DNA of 64,000 nucleotides, from the NCBI RefSeq assembly GCF_020514235.1, contig NZ_VTLB01000003.1:124001-188000 (forward strand), read 5' to 3'. The notes beneath the pieces are model-generated. The model ran no database searches and had not been told where the DNA came from. It saw only the letters and a program-made list of their open reading frames with translations. Origin of the DNA: Synechococcus sp. MU1617 (lineage in GTDB: Bacteria > Cyanobacteriota > Cyanobacteriia > PCC-6307 > Cyanobiaceae). Shown piece by piece: positions 21,796 to 30,585 of this stretch; position 1 is the stretch's first letter; each line of letters opens with the position of its first letter. The position numbers were made by a program, and so were the translations under genes.

Positions 21796-22023
21796 GTGCT
21801 TTCGGCCGGAGTTGATTCCACAGATCTCGCCAAGCGTGGCGAAAGCTTGATTCGACAATCAAGCAACCGTTATTTGACGACGGTGCGGATTGCCTTCCGG
21901 GCCAAACAGCGCCGCTTTGACGACTTTGATGGCCTGCTGGAAGAGTCCAGCGTCAAGCCTGTGCAGCGGGCCATCGTGGAATTGAGCGACGAGCAAGATC
22001 AGCCCGATCTGCTGCCTGGTTGA
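21796..22023 (+). CDS. rpoZ: RNA polymerase omega subunit
   Basis: The 75-residue protein has the cyanobacterial omega core [20 protein letters not shown] and [12 protein letters not shown]. It helps assemble the beta' subunit, which is split into RpoC1 and RpoC2 in cyanobacteria. The start is placed at GTG 21796; a TTG at 21781 would add five residues. It is followed by a DUF1818 gene after ten bases. Confidence 0.88.
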   Translation: MLSAGVDSTDLAKRGESLIRQSSNRYLTTVRIAFRAKQRRFDDFDGLLEESSVKPVQRAIVELSDEQDQPDLLPG

Positions 22024-22033
22024 TCAATCGGCT

Positions 22034-22405
22034 GTGATTCAGCAGGAGGGGGACGGTTGGCGGGTGTCGCGTGATCCCTCCCGTGGCAAATATTGCTTTC
22101 TTGTAGGAGGAGAACGCTGGGCGTTTGAGTTGACCGAACCGGAGTGGCGAGATCTGGTGGATCTCGTGGTGACCCTGGAGCAGCAGCACAGGGGTCTGGT
22201 TGACCAACTGATGCCAGAGGAATCGATTGAGCTTGAGCTGGATCGAGGCGTCTGGTGGGGGTGCTTGAGCGGTGATCGCAGCCAATGGGGGCTGCGCATT
22301 CTGCTCACTCCGCTGGAGGGGCGTGCTGCGGAGGGGGAATGGCCGGCCCCAGTGGCGGCGGCGGTCGTTGCGGCGTTGAGAACGTTGTGGGACTCACAGC
22401 ATTGA
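22034..22405 (+). CDS. DUF1818 family protein
   Basis: This 123-residue protein with a GTG start matches the cyanobacterial DUF1818 pattern: GKYCFLVGGERWAFELTEPEW, cut here to its key features FLVGGERWAFEL and TEPEW, followed by LIELELD-type strands. Function unknown. It is in the rpoZ operon, ten bases downstream. Confidence 0.75.
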   Translation: MIQQEGDGWRVSRDPSRGKYCFLVGGERWAFELTEPEWRDLVDLVVTLEQQHRGLVDQLMPEESIELELDRGVWWGCLSGDRSQWGLRILLTPLEGRAAEGEWPAPVAAAVVAALRTLWDSQH

Positions 22406-22718
22406 TTAATCCAGCTAATCGTTTTTGAATCATTGATTTCTCCCGACCTTTTCCTGCTGCTCTGCACAGCTTTTCCACAGGCCATGGGGCATGAGCGCCG
22501 TTGTGGTGGACTGCTGTGGAAATCTCTTGGTTGTTGTTGATTTCGCTTGACGCTGGCGGCAGGCTGCGCGGATCCGCCTAGGCCGGTGGTTGTGCCAGTG
22601 CAGGAGCGTCTTCCTGGCTGAAATCTCGTCTGGAGATTGATGAGAATGCCCCCGTTTGGGTGGTCCTTGACGGTGGGGCTGTGGTGTGGAGAACTAGTGT
22701 TCGTTTCGAAAAGAAAAA
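22406..22718. other. Intergenic region without a gene, with two DnaA-box-like sites
   Basis: No convincing coding frame is seen. TTTTCCACA at 22471-22479 matches the cyanobacterial DnaA box form, and an inverted near-match (tgtggaaat) lies at 22515-22523. An A-rich stretch precedes the next ATG. No clear terminator for the upstream genes was found. Confidence 0.4.
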
Positions 22719-22964
22719 ATGCCGGAAGGCCTTGAGCAAGCCGCGGCTGAGTCCAGTGTTGTGAGTTTCCAATCGGAAGTACCGCAGCCCCTTCAGCAGG
22801 CCATGACCCAGTTCATCGAGGGGCACCCGAACTGGGATCAATACCGTTTGGTTCAGGCGGCTCTTGCCGGCTTTCTGGTGCAGAACGGCCAAGCATCCCG
22901 TGAGATCACCCGGGTTTATGTCGGGAACATGTTCCGCCGGGAATCGCTGACCAATGGGGCTTGA
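22719..22964 (+). CDS. DUF2811 family protein
   Basis: The 81-residue protein has the DUF2811 core VPQPLQQAMTQFIEGHPNWD and LVQAALAGFLVQNG, then VYVGNMF. It is a small helical protein found in cyanobacteria; function unknown. Its last 49 bases overlap the end of the convergent membrane-protein gene. Confidence 0.75.
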   Translation: MPEGLEQAAAESSVVSFQSEVPQPLQQAMTQFIEGHPNWDQYRLVQAALAGFLVQNGQASREITRVYVGNMFRRESLTNGA

Positions 22965-23644
22965 GGCCGGCAGCAAGCCATCAGCACCAGGGCGCTGAAG
23001 GGGAGGCTGAGCAGCAGACCCAGGGTCGCCCCGATCAGCCCTAGAAGATTGAGCCCGAGCAGCATTCCCAGCAGCGCCAGCACCTTGAGCCCGTTGCGGT
23101 GCACCAGCTGGCGGCTGTGGTCCATCGCCTGAAGTGCTCGGCAGCGCTCGTGCACGAGTAGGGGTAATGCCAGGGTTTGGCTAAACAGCCAGCTCAGCAG
23201 CACCAATCCCCCAAGCAGCACGCTGAGGCCTGCCAGGGCTGTGCTCCAGCGTCCGAGCATCCAGCTCAACGACTGAATCAATCCGACGCCTCCCAGCACG
23301 AGAACCAGCTCAAGCAGTACCAGGGTGAAGGCCTGCCGCAGCAGCTGTCTCCAGCTCTGCTTTGGGCGATCGTCGCCTCGATCGGGGAGTAGGCCATCCG
23401 TGAGCCTTAGCAGGGCCAGGAGGGGCACGAGGGGAAGCACCAGGCTGATCAACACTGATAGGTCACCCAGTCGGTTCAACCATGGGGATCCCGCCAGGCG
23501 CAGGTCGTGACCGATCACCGCAGGGCCACTGGCGCTGATCAACACCAGTGCTGCGAAGCCAACACAACGCCAGGGCCCTCGGCTGAAGCCGATCCAGGCC
23601 CTTGGCAGCAGGGTGACCAGTGGGATCTCAGTGGAGCTGGCCAA
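22916..23644 (-). CDS. Polytopic membrane protein, unknown function
   Basis: The 242-residue protein has about five to six Leu/Val-rich hydrophobic segments and a central cytoplasmic-looking loop. No family motif is recognised. Its start overlaps the 3' end of the EVE-domain gene by 17 bases, so the two are likely co-transcribed. The 3' end overlaps DUF2811 on the other strand. Confidence 0.6.
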   Translation of the reverse strand: MASSTEIPLVTLLPRAWIGFSRGPWRCVGFAALVLISASGPAVIGHDLRLAGSPWLNRLGDLSVLISLVLPLVPLLALLRLTDGLLPDRGDDRPKQSWRQLLRQAFTLVLLELVLVLGGVGLIQSLSWMLGRWSTALAGLSVLLGGLVLLSWLFSQTLALPLLVHERCRALQAMDHSRQLVHRNGLKVLALLGMLLGLNLLGLIGATLGLLLSLPFSALVLMACCRPQAPLVSDSRRNMFPT

Positions 23645-24089
23645 GCCGTGAAAGGAGGTCGTTGGCGGTATCGGTGGGAACCGGAAGGATCGAGAGCCGG
23701 TTGCCGCGTTTGATCACGGGCAGCTGCTCTTCGCTGTAAAGCTCCCGCAGCTGGTCGAGACTGAGCAGAGCGTCGAATTCTCCGAGAAATCGCAGGCGTG
23801 CGCAGTCCCAGCGTGGTTTCTCAGGGGTTGATTTGGGGTCGTAATACTTGGCCGTGGGATCAAACTGAGTGGTGTCCACCAGGCCGGTCTCCATCACTTC
23901 CATCAGCCCGATGATCCCGGGCGGTTTGCAATTGGAGTGGTAAAAAAACGCCCGGTCGCCCGCCTCCATGCTTCGCATGAAATTGCGAGCCTGGTAATTG
24001 CGAATGCCATCCCAAAGTGTGCTGCCCTCGCGACGCAGGTCATCGATCCCGTACGCGTCGGGCTCGCTTTTCATCAACCAGAAGGCCAC
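23628..24089 (-). CDS. EVE domain-containing protein
   Basis: This 153-residue protein is a single EVE (PUA-like) domain: FWLMKSEPDAYGIDDL at the start, TLWDGIRNYQARNFM and GDRAFFYHSNCKPPGIIG. EVE domains bind modified bases in nucleic acids. It lies downstream of murD and overlaps the start of a membrane-protein gene. Confidence 0.88.
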   Translation of the reverse strand: MAFWLMKSEPDAYGIDDLRREGSTLWDGIRNYQARNFMRSMEAGDRAFFYHSNCKPPGIIGLMEVMETGLVDTTQFDPTAKYYDPKSTPEKPRWDCARLRFLGEFDALLSLDQLRELYSEEQLPVIKRGNRLSILPVPTDTANDLLSRLGQLH

Positions 24090-24159
24090 GTCACAAGGCT
24101 TGTCTCACCTCATCATCGGACCGTCAGGCCCAGGTGCATCTAATTGCGTTCGTTTGGTC

Positions 24160-25545
24160 TCAGGCGACGTCCAGCAGGGGTTGGATCAGGGAGCGGAAGT
24201 GCTCCCCTCTGGCCTCAAAATCCGGGTACTGATCAAAGCTTGCGCAGGCCGGTGACAGCAGCAGCGACGAGGCCTGATGCCGCTGCACGGCCGTTGCAGC
24301 CAGGCTGACGGCGCTTTCGAGCTCCAGGCACTGCAGCAGTTCTCCTGGGTATCCAGCAGCTTTGGCGAGGCTGGCCAGCTCGTTGGCCCCCGCACCGAAC
24401 AGGATCAGGCAGCAGGCCTTGGTGTGCAGCTGCTTCAGCCATCCACTGGCATCGCCCTGTTTGGTCTGCCCCCCGGCCAGCGCCACGACGGGCTCCTGCA
24501 CGGCCCGCAAGCCAACCTCAGCTGCGTCGTAATTGGTGGCTTTGCTGTCGTTGAACACTCTTGCTCCCGCCAAAGTGCCCAGGTGTTCAAGGCGGTGCGG
24601 CACGCCCGGAAACGTGCGCAAGGCGTCGGCGATCTGCTGGGGGGAGAGGCCGACCTCCAAGGCAGCAGCGGTCACCAGCAAGAGGTTTTGGCGGTTGTGG
24701 CGGCCCGGCATCGCCAGGGCATCAGCCGCAAACAATCTGGTGGCGTTGTTGCGCACCATGCCCTCTTCATCAATCCAGAGGTCGGCGGGCTGGCCATCCG
24801 GACGAGCTCCCTCACTGCTCACCCAGGTGCCGCGGTCCCAGCTGCTGCGTTGCTGGCGTAGGTCTGGATCATCGGCATTGAAGAGGGCGTACTCCGAGCG
24901 TTCGAGCAGCCCACGTTTAATGGCCCGATAGGCCTCCAGGCTGCCGTGGCGCTCGAGATGGTCGGGGGTCAGCGTGGTCCAGATGCCGATCTTGGGGGCC
25001 ACAGCGGGCGCCGCCTCAATCTGGTAGCTGCTCAGTTCCATGATGAGCCAATCCGGCCGGGGAACGGCACCTGAGGCGATCTGGTAGGCCAGTTCAGCCG
25101 CGGACTGGCCCATGTTCCCCCCCATCGGTGCCATGAGGCCTGAGGCCTCCAACACGTGGCTGAGCAGATGCGTGACCGTGGTTTTGCCGTTGGTTCCTGT
25201 GATCCCGATCCAGGGGATCTGCTGAAGGGCATCCCAGGCCAGATCCATCTCGCCGCGCACTTGGACGCCTTCGGATCGCAGTTGGATCAGGGTTGGGTGA
25301 TCCCAAGGAATTCCAGGGCCGATCACCACAGCGCCCAGGTTGTCTCGCCAGGCGTCAAAGCTCTCCAGGGTCAGGGGCTGCCCCAGGACCACCTGAATAC
25401 CCTCTTCGGTGAGTGTTTTCGACGTGTGTTGGAGGGTTTCGTTATCGCCCCGTTCAAAAACAACAACATCGCGATTTTGCTGCTTGAGCAAACGAGCAGC
25501 CCCTAATCCTGAGCGACCCATGCCAACGACAATCGTGCGTGTCAT
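24160..25545 (-). CDS. murD: UDP-N-acetylmuramoylalanine-D-glutamate ligase
   Basis: The 461-residue Mur ligase adds D-Glu to UDP-MurNAc-Ala in peptidoglycan synthesis. The N-terminal Rossmann motif VVGMGRSGLGAARLL, the ATP loop GITGTNGKTTVTHLL and the C-terminal NDSKATNYDA are all present. ATG 25545 is chosen as the conserved sequence begins there. tRNA-Val lies 42 bases upstream on the same strand. Confidence 0.95.
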   Translation of the reverse strand: MTRTIVVGMGRSGLGAARLLKQQNRDVVVFERGDNETLQHTSKTLTEEGIQVVLGQPLTLESFDAWRDNLGAVVIGPGIPWDHPTLIQLRSEGVQVRGEMDLAWDALQQIPWIGITGTNGKTTVTHLLSHVLEASGLMAPMGGNMGQSAAELAYQIASGAVPRPDWLIMELSSYQIEAAPAVAPKIGIWTTLTPDHLERHGSLEAYRAIKRGLLERSEYALFNADDPDLRQQRSSWDRGTWVSSEGARPDGQPADLWIDEEGMVRNNATRLFAADALAMPGRHNRQNLLLVTAAALEVGLSPQQIADALRTFPGVPHRLEHLGTLAGARVFNDSKATNYDAAEVGLRAVQEPVVALAGGQTKQGDASGWLKQLHTKACCLILFGAGANELASLAKAAGYPGELLQCLELESAVSLAATAVQRHQASSLLLSPACASFDQYPDFEARGEHFRSLIQPLLDVA

Positions 25546-25587
25546 CGCAAGGTCTGAAGTCCGAGAACGCAGTCCCAACTGGGAAAG

Positions 25588-25659
25588 TGGGCGATACTGG
25601 ATTTGAACCAGTGACTCCTACAATGTCAATGTAGTGCTCTACCCCTGAGCTAATCGCCC
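25588..25659 (-). tRNA. tRNA-Val (anticodon GAC)
   Basis: Read on the minus strand, GGGCGAT pairs with ATCGCCC as the acceptor stem, the D arm contains TAGCTCAGGGGTAGAGC, the anticodon loop is TTGACAT (GAC) within CTACA/TGTAG, and the T arm contains GGTTCAAATCC. Length is 72 bases with discriminator A and no encoded CCA. Confidence 0.95.
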
Positions 25660-25733
25660 GACCATCGATCAAGTTGAAATCTTGTGATTTCACCGACCGA
25701 GGCTGAACAGTAGCAGCTGGCGGGGGGCTCAAC

Positions 25734-26513
25734 TCAGCTGCGGCGCAGTTCAACGCGCCAGCGCTCACGTTTGGTGTGGGTGAGCGAAAGCACCTCCACA
25801 GAGCCGCGATCCTGCAGCTGCAGCCGGTCGCCAACCACGAGTTCACGGCTGGCTTGACGCACGTTGCCCCAATTGAGCCGTAGACGCCCTGCTTTGACGT
25901 GGGTCACGATCTTGGCTCGGGACAGGCCGAATCCTGCCGATGCAATCGCATCCAGGCGACAGGAGGCCTCTACCGTTTGCAGGGTGCGAATGCTGCGTTG
26001 CACAGGGTGCTGCAACTGCTCCAAAGGACGGGATTCGCAGCGAATCTCCACCTCGCGCACGGCACCCAGGCGGCCATGCAGGGCTTCGGCAGCGCTGGGG
26101 GTGCAGATCCCTTGCCCGCCGCGATCGCCCCGCACCCAGAGATCGCCGATGCTGTCTGCTTCGACCCCCATGGCCTGCAACGCTTCGCGCAGGTCGTCAG
26201 GGGAGAGAGGGTCGAAGAGGAAATTACCCTCCATCAGCAGGCCTTGAACGGGGGGCTCTGAATCGGGGCTGTCATCCCGACGGTGGCAGAGCAGCCGGTG
26301 GCGTTCGGCGCCTGGATAGCCGCCATCACTCATCCAGGTCAATTCACTGAGGCTGCCCAGTCGAGCCAAGGCTTCCTCCCGCAGTGGCGCGCTGAGGAAG
26401 GGACTCCAGGACGGTTGCCATGTGCGCAGAACCTGCTCCGCCAGATCGAGCAGCACCGTCAGGCCTTCCCGGTTCTGGGCCCCTGCCAGCAGAGTCTCCC
26501 GAGGGAGCATCAC
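25734..26513 (-). CDS. S4-domain RNA-binding protein (photosystem II S4 / YlmH-like)
   Basis: The 259-residue protein ends with an S4 RNA-binding domain (LDAIASAGFGLSRAKIVTHV, then GRLRLNWGNVRQAS). The N-terminal region matches the cyanobacterial/plastid family TIGR03069, with WMSDGGYPGAERHRLL. The link to photosystem II is a family name rather than a demonstrated role. Its start overlaps the stop of the upstream membrane-protein gene as ATGA. Confidence 0.82.
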   Translation of the reverse strand: MMLPRETLLAGAQNREGLTVLLDLAEQVLRTWQPSWSPFLSAPLREEALARLGSLSELTWMSDGGYPGAERHRLLCHRRDDSPDSEPPVQGLLMEGNFLFDPLSPDDLREALQAMGVEADSIGDLWVRGDRGGQGICTPSAAEALHGRLGAVREVEIRCESRPLEQLQHPVQRSIRTLQTVEASCRLDAIASAGFGLSRAKIVTHVKAGRLRLNWGNVRQASRELVVGDRLQLQDRGSVEVLSLTHTKRERWRVELRRS

Positions 26514-27010
26514 AGGTCGTCGAGGCGAACCACTTGCTGTGGCCGCGACTTTTGAATCACCTGCCAGGGGGCTTCGATCCCATTGGGGGTTTCCAGCAGC
26601 ACCAGCCAGCGTCCTTCGTCGCGGCGGTTGCGCAGGATCCGCACGCCTGCATCGTTGTCTGAATCCACGCTGGCGGCTGCGGCGTAGCTCCCCATCAGGC
26701 CGGAGCCCATGCCCAGCAGGCCGCCGATCAGAGTTTCACCCCAGGGGCCAAAGCTGGCGAAGGTGGTGAGGGTGGTGATCTTGGTGAAAGTGACCCCAGC
26801 GAGGAAACCAAACGGCATCAGCCAGCGGGCCATGCCCCGCTGCCGCTGTTGGCGGGTCAGGTTGGGGTTCAGCAGTGCGACTTTGTCGATGGCATCCCCA
26901 TCAGGGGGGATCGTCAGGCACTTCAGCAACGGCAGATCGGTGTCCCGGAGCCGCTGGGTTAGGCCTTCCGCCGCAGGGGCGTCGGCCATCACCATCACAC
27001 AGACGGGCAT
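26510..27010 (-). CDS. Conserved cyanobacterial membrane protein
   Basis: The 166-residue protein has a cytoplasmic N-terminal part and a central hydrophobic hairpin (WLMPFGFLAGVTFTKITTL, then LIGGLLGMGSGLMGSYAAAA), followed by a soluble domain. No known function. ATG 27010 is preferred over the longer frame to 27094 as the upstream residues are Pro/Arg-rich and unlike the rest. It is divergent from serA and coupled to the S4 gene. Confidence 0.68.
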   Translation of the reverse strand: MPVCVMVMADAPAAEGLTQRLRDTDLPLLKCLTIPPDGDAIDKVALLNPNLTRQQRQRGMARWLMPFGFLAGVTFTKITTLTTFASFGPWGETLIGGLLGMGSGLMGSYAAAASVDSDNDAGVRILRNRRDEGRWLVLLETPNGIEAPWQVIQKSRPQQVVRLDDL

Positions 27011-27116
27011 GGGGCATTCAGATCCAATGCGTTGAATTCTGAACCCTGTGCTTCGAACTGGAGGGGGTGGTGGATGTCGATCTCTACAGTTCACCGCGGC
27101 AGTTCTGCGCCTTTCG

Positions 27117-28703
27117 ATGACGAAAGTTCTTGTCTCCGATCCGATCGACCAGGCCGGGATCGACCTCCTTGGCCAAGTGGCGCAGGTGGATCAGCGCACC
27201 GGCCTCTCAGAGGAGGAGCTGATCGGGATTATCGGTGAGTACGACGGATTGATGATCCGTTCCGGTACCCAGGTGACCGCAGCGGTGATCGCGGCGGCGA
27301 GCCGGCTCAAGATTATTGGCCGTGCGGGCGTCGGCGTCGACAATGTTGACGTCCCTGCTGCAACCCAGCGGGGTGTGCTGGTGGTGAATTCTCCCGAGGG
27401 CAACACCATTGCTGCAGCGGAGCACGCTCTGGCCATGATGCTGACCCTCTCTCGGCACATTCCCCAGGCCCATGGCGGCATGCGGGCCGGCAAGTGGGAC
27501 CGCAAGAAGTACGTCGGCAACGAGCTCTACAAGAAGACACTGGGGGTGGTTGGTCTCGGCAAGATCGGTTCCCATGTCGCCCGTGTCGCCCAGGCCATGG
27601 GCATGGAGGTGATCGCCTATGACCCGTTCATCGCAACTGATCGCGCCCAACAGATGCAGGTGAAGCTTCTGGAGCTGGATGAGCTGTTCCGCACCGCCGA
27701 CTACGTCACCCTGCATATCCCGCGCACCAAGGACACCGAGAACCTGGTGAATGCCGAGCTGTTGCGCACGATGAAGCCCACGGCGCGGATCGTGAACTGC
27801 GCCCGTGGCGGCGTGGTGGATGAGGCCGCGATCGCTGAAGCCATCGATAACGGTGTCATCGCTGGGGCGGGCCTTGATGTGTACGCAAGTGAGCCTCTGG
27901 CGGAAGACTCCCCCCTGCGGGCGGTGGAGCGTGGTCTGGTGCTGACGCCCCACCTCGGGGCATCAACGGAAGAGGCCCAGGAGAATGTGGCGATCGATGT
28001 GGCGGAGCAGATTCGTGACGTGCTGCTGGGTCTGCCGGCCCGCAGTGCGGTCAACATCCCCGGTCTCAGCGCCGAGATCATGGAGCGGCTCAAGCCCCAT
28101 CTCCAGCTCGCCGAGACCGTGGGTTTGCTGGTCAGTCAGCTGGCCGGCGGTCATGTGAAGGAGATGGAACTGCGGTTGCAGGGTGAATTCGCCAGCCATC
28201 CCTCCCAGCCTCTGGTGATCGCAGCTCTGAAGGGGCTGCTGAGTGCTGGCCTCGGCGACAGCATCAACTTTGTGAATGCCTCTTTGGAGGCCAAGGCCCG
28301 CGGCATTCAGGTGCTGGAGGTGAAAGATGAGAGCAGCCGTGACTTCGCCGGCGGCTCGCTTCAAATCACCACCCGCGGCGATCAGGGCAGTCGCAGTGTG
28401 ACCGGAGCTGTCTTTGCCGATGGCGATCTGCGCATCACCAGCATTGATGCCTTCCCGGTCAATGTGACGCCCAGTAGCCACATGCTGTTCACCAGACACC
28501 GGGACATGCCTGGCATCATTGGCCACCTGGGTTCTCTGCTGGGCGAACACAACGTCAACATCGCCTCCATGCAGGTGGGCCGCAAGATCGTGCGCGGTGA
28601 TGCGGTGATGGTGCTCAGCATCGATGATCCGATCCCAGCAGATCTGCTGCAGACGATCACGGCCATCGAGGGCATCCAGGAAGCACACCCGGTCACGCTC
28701 TGA
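27117..28703 (+). CDS. serA: D-3-phosphoglycerate dehydrogenase
   Basis: The 528-residue long-form enzyme oxidises 3-phosphoglycerate with NAD+ in the first step of serine synthesis. VSDPIDQAGIDLL opens the substrate domain, GVVGLGKIGSHVARVA is the NAD-binding loop and NCARGGVVDEAAI holds the catalytic Arg. A C-terminal ACT domain (RHRDMPGIIGHLGSLLGEH) allows serine feedback. ATG 27117 is chosen over an upstream frame. Its TGA overlaps the prmA ATG. Confidence 0.95.
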   Translation: MTKVLVSDPIDQAGIDLLGQVAQVDQRTGLSEEELIGIIGEYDGLMIRSGTQVTAAVIAAASRLKIIGRAGVGVDNVDVPAATQRGVLVVNSPEGNTIAAAEHALAMMLTLSRHIPQAHGGMRAGKWDRKKYVGNELYKKTLGVVGLGKIGSHVARVAQAMGMEVIAYDPFIATDRAQQMQVKLLELDELFRTADYVTLHIPRTKDTENLVNAELLRTMKPTARIVNCARGGVVDEAAIAEAIDNGVIAGAGLDVYASEPLAEDSPLRAVERGLVLTPHLGASTEEAQENVAIDVAEQIRDVLLGLPARSAVNIPGLSAEIMERLKPHLQLAETVGLLVSQLAGGHVKEMELRLQGEFASHPSQPLVIAALKGLLSAGLGDSINFVNASLEAKARGIQVLEVKDESSRDFAGGSLQITTRGDQGSRSVTGAVFADGDLRITSIDAFPVNVTPSSHMLFTRHRDMPGIIGHLGSLLGEHNVNIASMQVGRKIVRGDAVMVLSIDDPIPADLLQTITAIEGIQEAHPVTL

Positions 28704-29596
28704 TGTGGTGTCGTCTCACACTCCCGTGTCCTCCAGAGCTGGAGGAATCGCTGGTGTGGAAGCTGACGGATCTAGGGCTGCATCGCCATGCGGTGCAGCA
28801 TGCGCCTGAAACGCCAGACCGCAAGACGCTGTTGGTCTGGCTCCCGAAGCCGGAGTGGCCGGAGCCGCAGCGGCGGGAGCTGATTGCCAGTCTGCAGCCG
28901 CTGGCGGAGCCCTTTGGTCTCAGCCTGCCCGATGGGCATTGGGACGATGTGGCCGATGAGGATTGGAGCCTGAGCTGGAAGCAGCACTGGCAGGCCGATC
29001 CTGTCGGTGCTGGGCTGTTGATCCTGCCGGCCTGGCTGGAGGTTCCGCCAGAACATGACGACCGGCTGGTGATCAAGATGGACCCGGGTAGTGCATTTGG
29101 CACAGGAAGCCACCCCACCACCCGGCTCTGCCTGGAAGCTTTGGAGCAGTCGCCTCCGGTGGCGTCGCTCGTGGCCGATCTGGGGTGCGGCAGCGGGGTG
29201 CTGGGCCTTGCTGCGCTGGGCTTGGGGGCGGAGGCAGTGGTGGCCGCTGACACCGATTCCCTGGCGGTGCGTGCCACGACCGACAACCGCGGCCTCAACG
29301 ACCGATCGGAGGCTGAGCTGCAGGTGGCTCTTGGCTCTGTGGAGACACTGAGTGAGCTGCTCGCCCCCCGCCGCGCTGATCTACTCCTCTGCAACATCCT
29401 TGCTCCGGTGATTGAAGCCCTCTCCCCGGGTTTCGAGGGGCTGCTTCAGCCCGATGGGCGCGCTCTGCTCAGCGGGCTTCTGGTGGATCAGGCTCCGCGC
29501 CTGAAGCAGGTCCTGGGGGGATTGGGCTGGATGGTCACCGCTGAAGCGGAACAGGGCCGCTGGGGGCTGCTGGAGATCCGCCGCCGACAGGCCTAA
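28703..29596 (+). CDS. prmA: Ribosomal protein L11 methyltransferase
   Basis: This 297-residue SAM-dependent enzyme trimethylates ribosomal protein L11. Its signature motifs are WKQHWQ in the N-terminal region, KMDPGSAFGTGSHPTTRLCL, the SAM loop VADLGCGSGVLGLAAL and the substrate-site LLLCNILAPVI. It overlaps serA as TGATG. Confidence 0.92.
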   Translation: MWCRLTLPCPPELEESLVWKLTDLGLHRHAVQHAPETPDRKTLLVWLPKPEWPEPQRRELIASLQPLAEPFGLSLPDGHWDDVADEDWSLSWKQHWQADPVGAGLLILPAWLEVPPEHDDRLVIKMDPGSAFGTGSHPTTRLCLEALEQSPPVASLVADLGCGSGVLGLAALGLGAEAVVAADTDSLAVRATTDNRGLNDRSEAELQVALGSVETLSELLAPRRADLLLCNILAPVIEALSPGFEGLLQPDGRALLSGLLVDQAPRLKQVLGGLGWMVTAEAEQGRWGLLEIRRRQA

Positions 29597-29745
29597 CTCC
29601 ATAAGCCAGGCTTATCAGAGTGGGGTCTCCGATTGGTCCTCCTCCCCTGTGGCCCAGGAATCGTCAGGTTGAGCACCTATTTGCAGTAAAAATGTGGCGT
29701 TCTGCAGGACCGGATTGTCCGGAACCCTGTACGCATTCATCAATC

Positions 29746-30045
29746 ATGGCTTCCTACAAGGTCACCCTGGTCTCCGAGAGCGAAGGTCTGAACAAGACCA
29801 TCGAAGTACCTGACGACCAGTACATCCTCGACGCTGCTGAAGAGCAGGGCATCGACCTCCCCTACTCCTGCCGTGCTGGCGCTTGCTCCACCTGCGCCGG
29901 CAAGATCACCGCTGGCACTGTCGATCAGTCCGACCAGAGCTTCCTGGACGACGACCAGATCGAAGCTGGTTTCGTGCTGACCTGCGTCGCTTATCCCACC
30001 AGCGACTGCACCATCAAGACCCACGCCGAAGAAGAGCTCTATTGA
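29746..30045 (+). CDS. petF: Plant-type [2Fe-2S] ferredoxin
   Basis: The 99-residue ferredoxin shows the cluster cysteines in CRAGACSTC (Cys-X4-Cys-X2-Cys) and the fourth in VLTCVAYP. It accepts electrons from photosystem I and supplies FNR, FTR and nitrogen and sulfur reductases. ATG 29746 fits the family start; the 149 bases upstream probably hold its promoter. A strong terminator follows. Confidence 0.95.
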   Translation: MASYKVTLVSESEGLNKTIEVPDDQYILDAAEEQGIDLPYSCRAGACSTCAGKITAGTVDQSDQSFLDDDQIEAGFVLTCVAYPTSDCTIKTHAEEELY

Positions 30046-30076
30046 GCCTCTGTCCTTCAACTGGACGTGTCCTCTG

Positions 30077-30102
30077 CCACCCCTTCGGGGGTGGTTTTTT
30101 TT
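30077..30102 (+). terminator. Rho-independent terminator after petF
   Basis: CCACCCC-TTCG-GGGGTGG with eight T residues, 32 bases after the petF stop. Confidence 0.88.
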
Positions 30103-30144
30103 GGTCTGGTCGTCTTCCATGCGTGTCCCTTGTTCTCTCCTGCC

Positions 30145-30531
30145 GTGAGCCGCCCCGAAGTCGACGATCTTCTGGAGCCCGGCAGCATTCACACCAGCCC
30201 CGGTGGTCAGTACAGCTTTCGTGTCATCGGTCCCTGTTGCCGGTTGTTCGATCGCGAAGAACTGCCCTGGCCCTGCTGTCGCCTGGCCTGGCGCAGCAAA
30301 GAGCCGAGCTGGCGACGGATCGGACGGCGGTTTGTGCCTGATCTGGCGGCCCGGCGCTGCCCTTCCTACGCGGTGGAACTGCTGCAGCCGGGTGGACGAC
30401 CCACGCCCACGGTGCTGACCCTGTTCTCCGTTCGCTTCAGCCGGGATCTGCAGGAGTGGTGGTACAGCCGCCATCCCAATTCCATGGCACCTGAGCAGGT
30501 CAGTCCCCAACAAAAAGCCCCGACGACCTGA
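30145..30531 (+). CDS. Hypothetical protein, Cys/Arg-rich
   Basis: The 128-residue protein starts at GTG 30145 with SRPEVDDLLEPGSIHTSPGG and contains CCRLFDREELPWPCCRLAW. It is basic and Trp-rich; the family is unknown to me. The reading frame is open back to 30067, but that would include the petF terminator, so the internal GTG is preferred. Its 3' end overlaps the psbV terminator of the other strand. Confidence 0.55.
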   Translation: MSRPEVDDLLEPGSIHTSPGGQYSFRVIGPCCRLFDREELPWPCCRLAWRSKEPSWRRIGRRFVPDLAARRCPSYAVELLQPGGRPTPTVLTLFSVRFSRDLQEWWYSRHPNSMAPEQVSPQQKAPTT

Positions 30532-30543
30532 GGCCGCCGGGGA
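30512..30543 (-). terminator. Rho-independent terminator of psbV
   Basis: On the minus strand a GC-rich, slightly imperfect stem (CCCCGGCGGCC with GGTCGTCGGGG) is followed by five T residues, 43 bases after the psbV stop. Confidence 0.7.
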
Positions 30544-30585
30544 CAAACAATTTCGATCAGTTGAGGATTGATCAGCAGGAGCTGA

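Noticed and set aside
29660-29700. Possible TTGAGC -35 box and A-rich -10 before petF
   Set aside because: The spacing between the candidate elements is not right for a standard promoter, so none is annotated.
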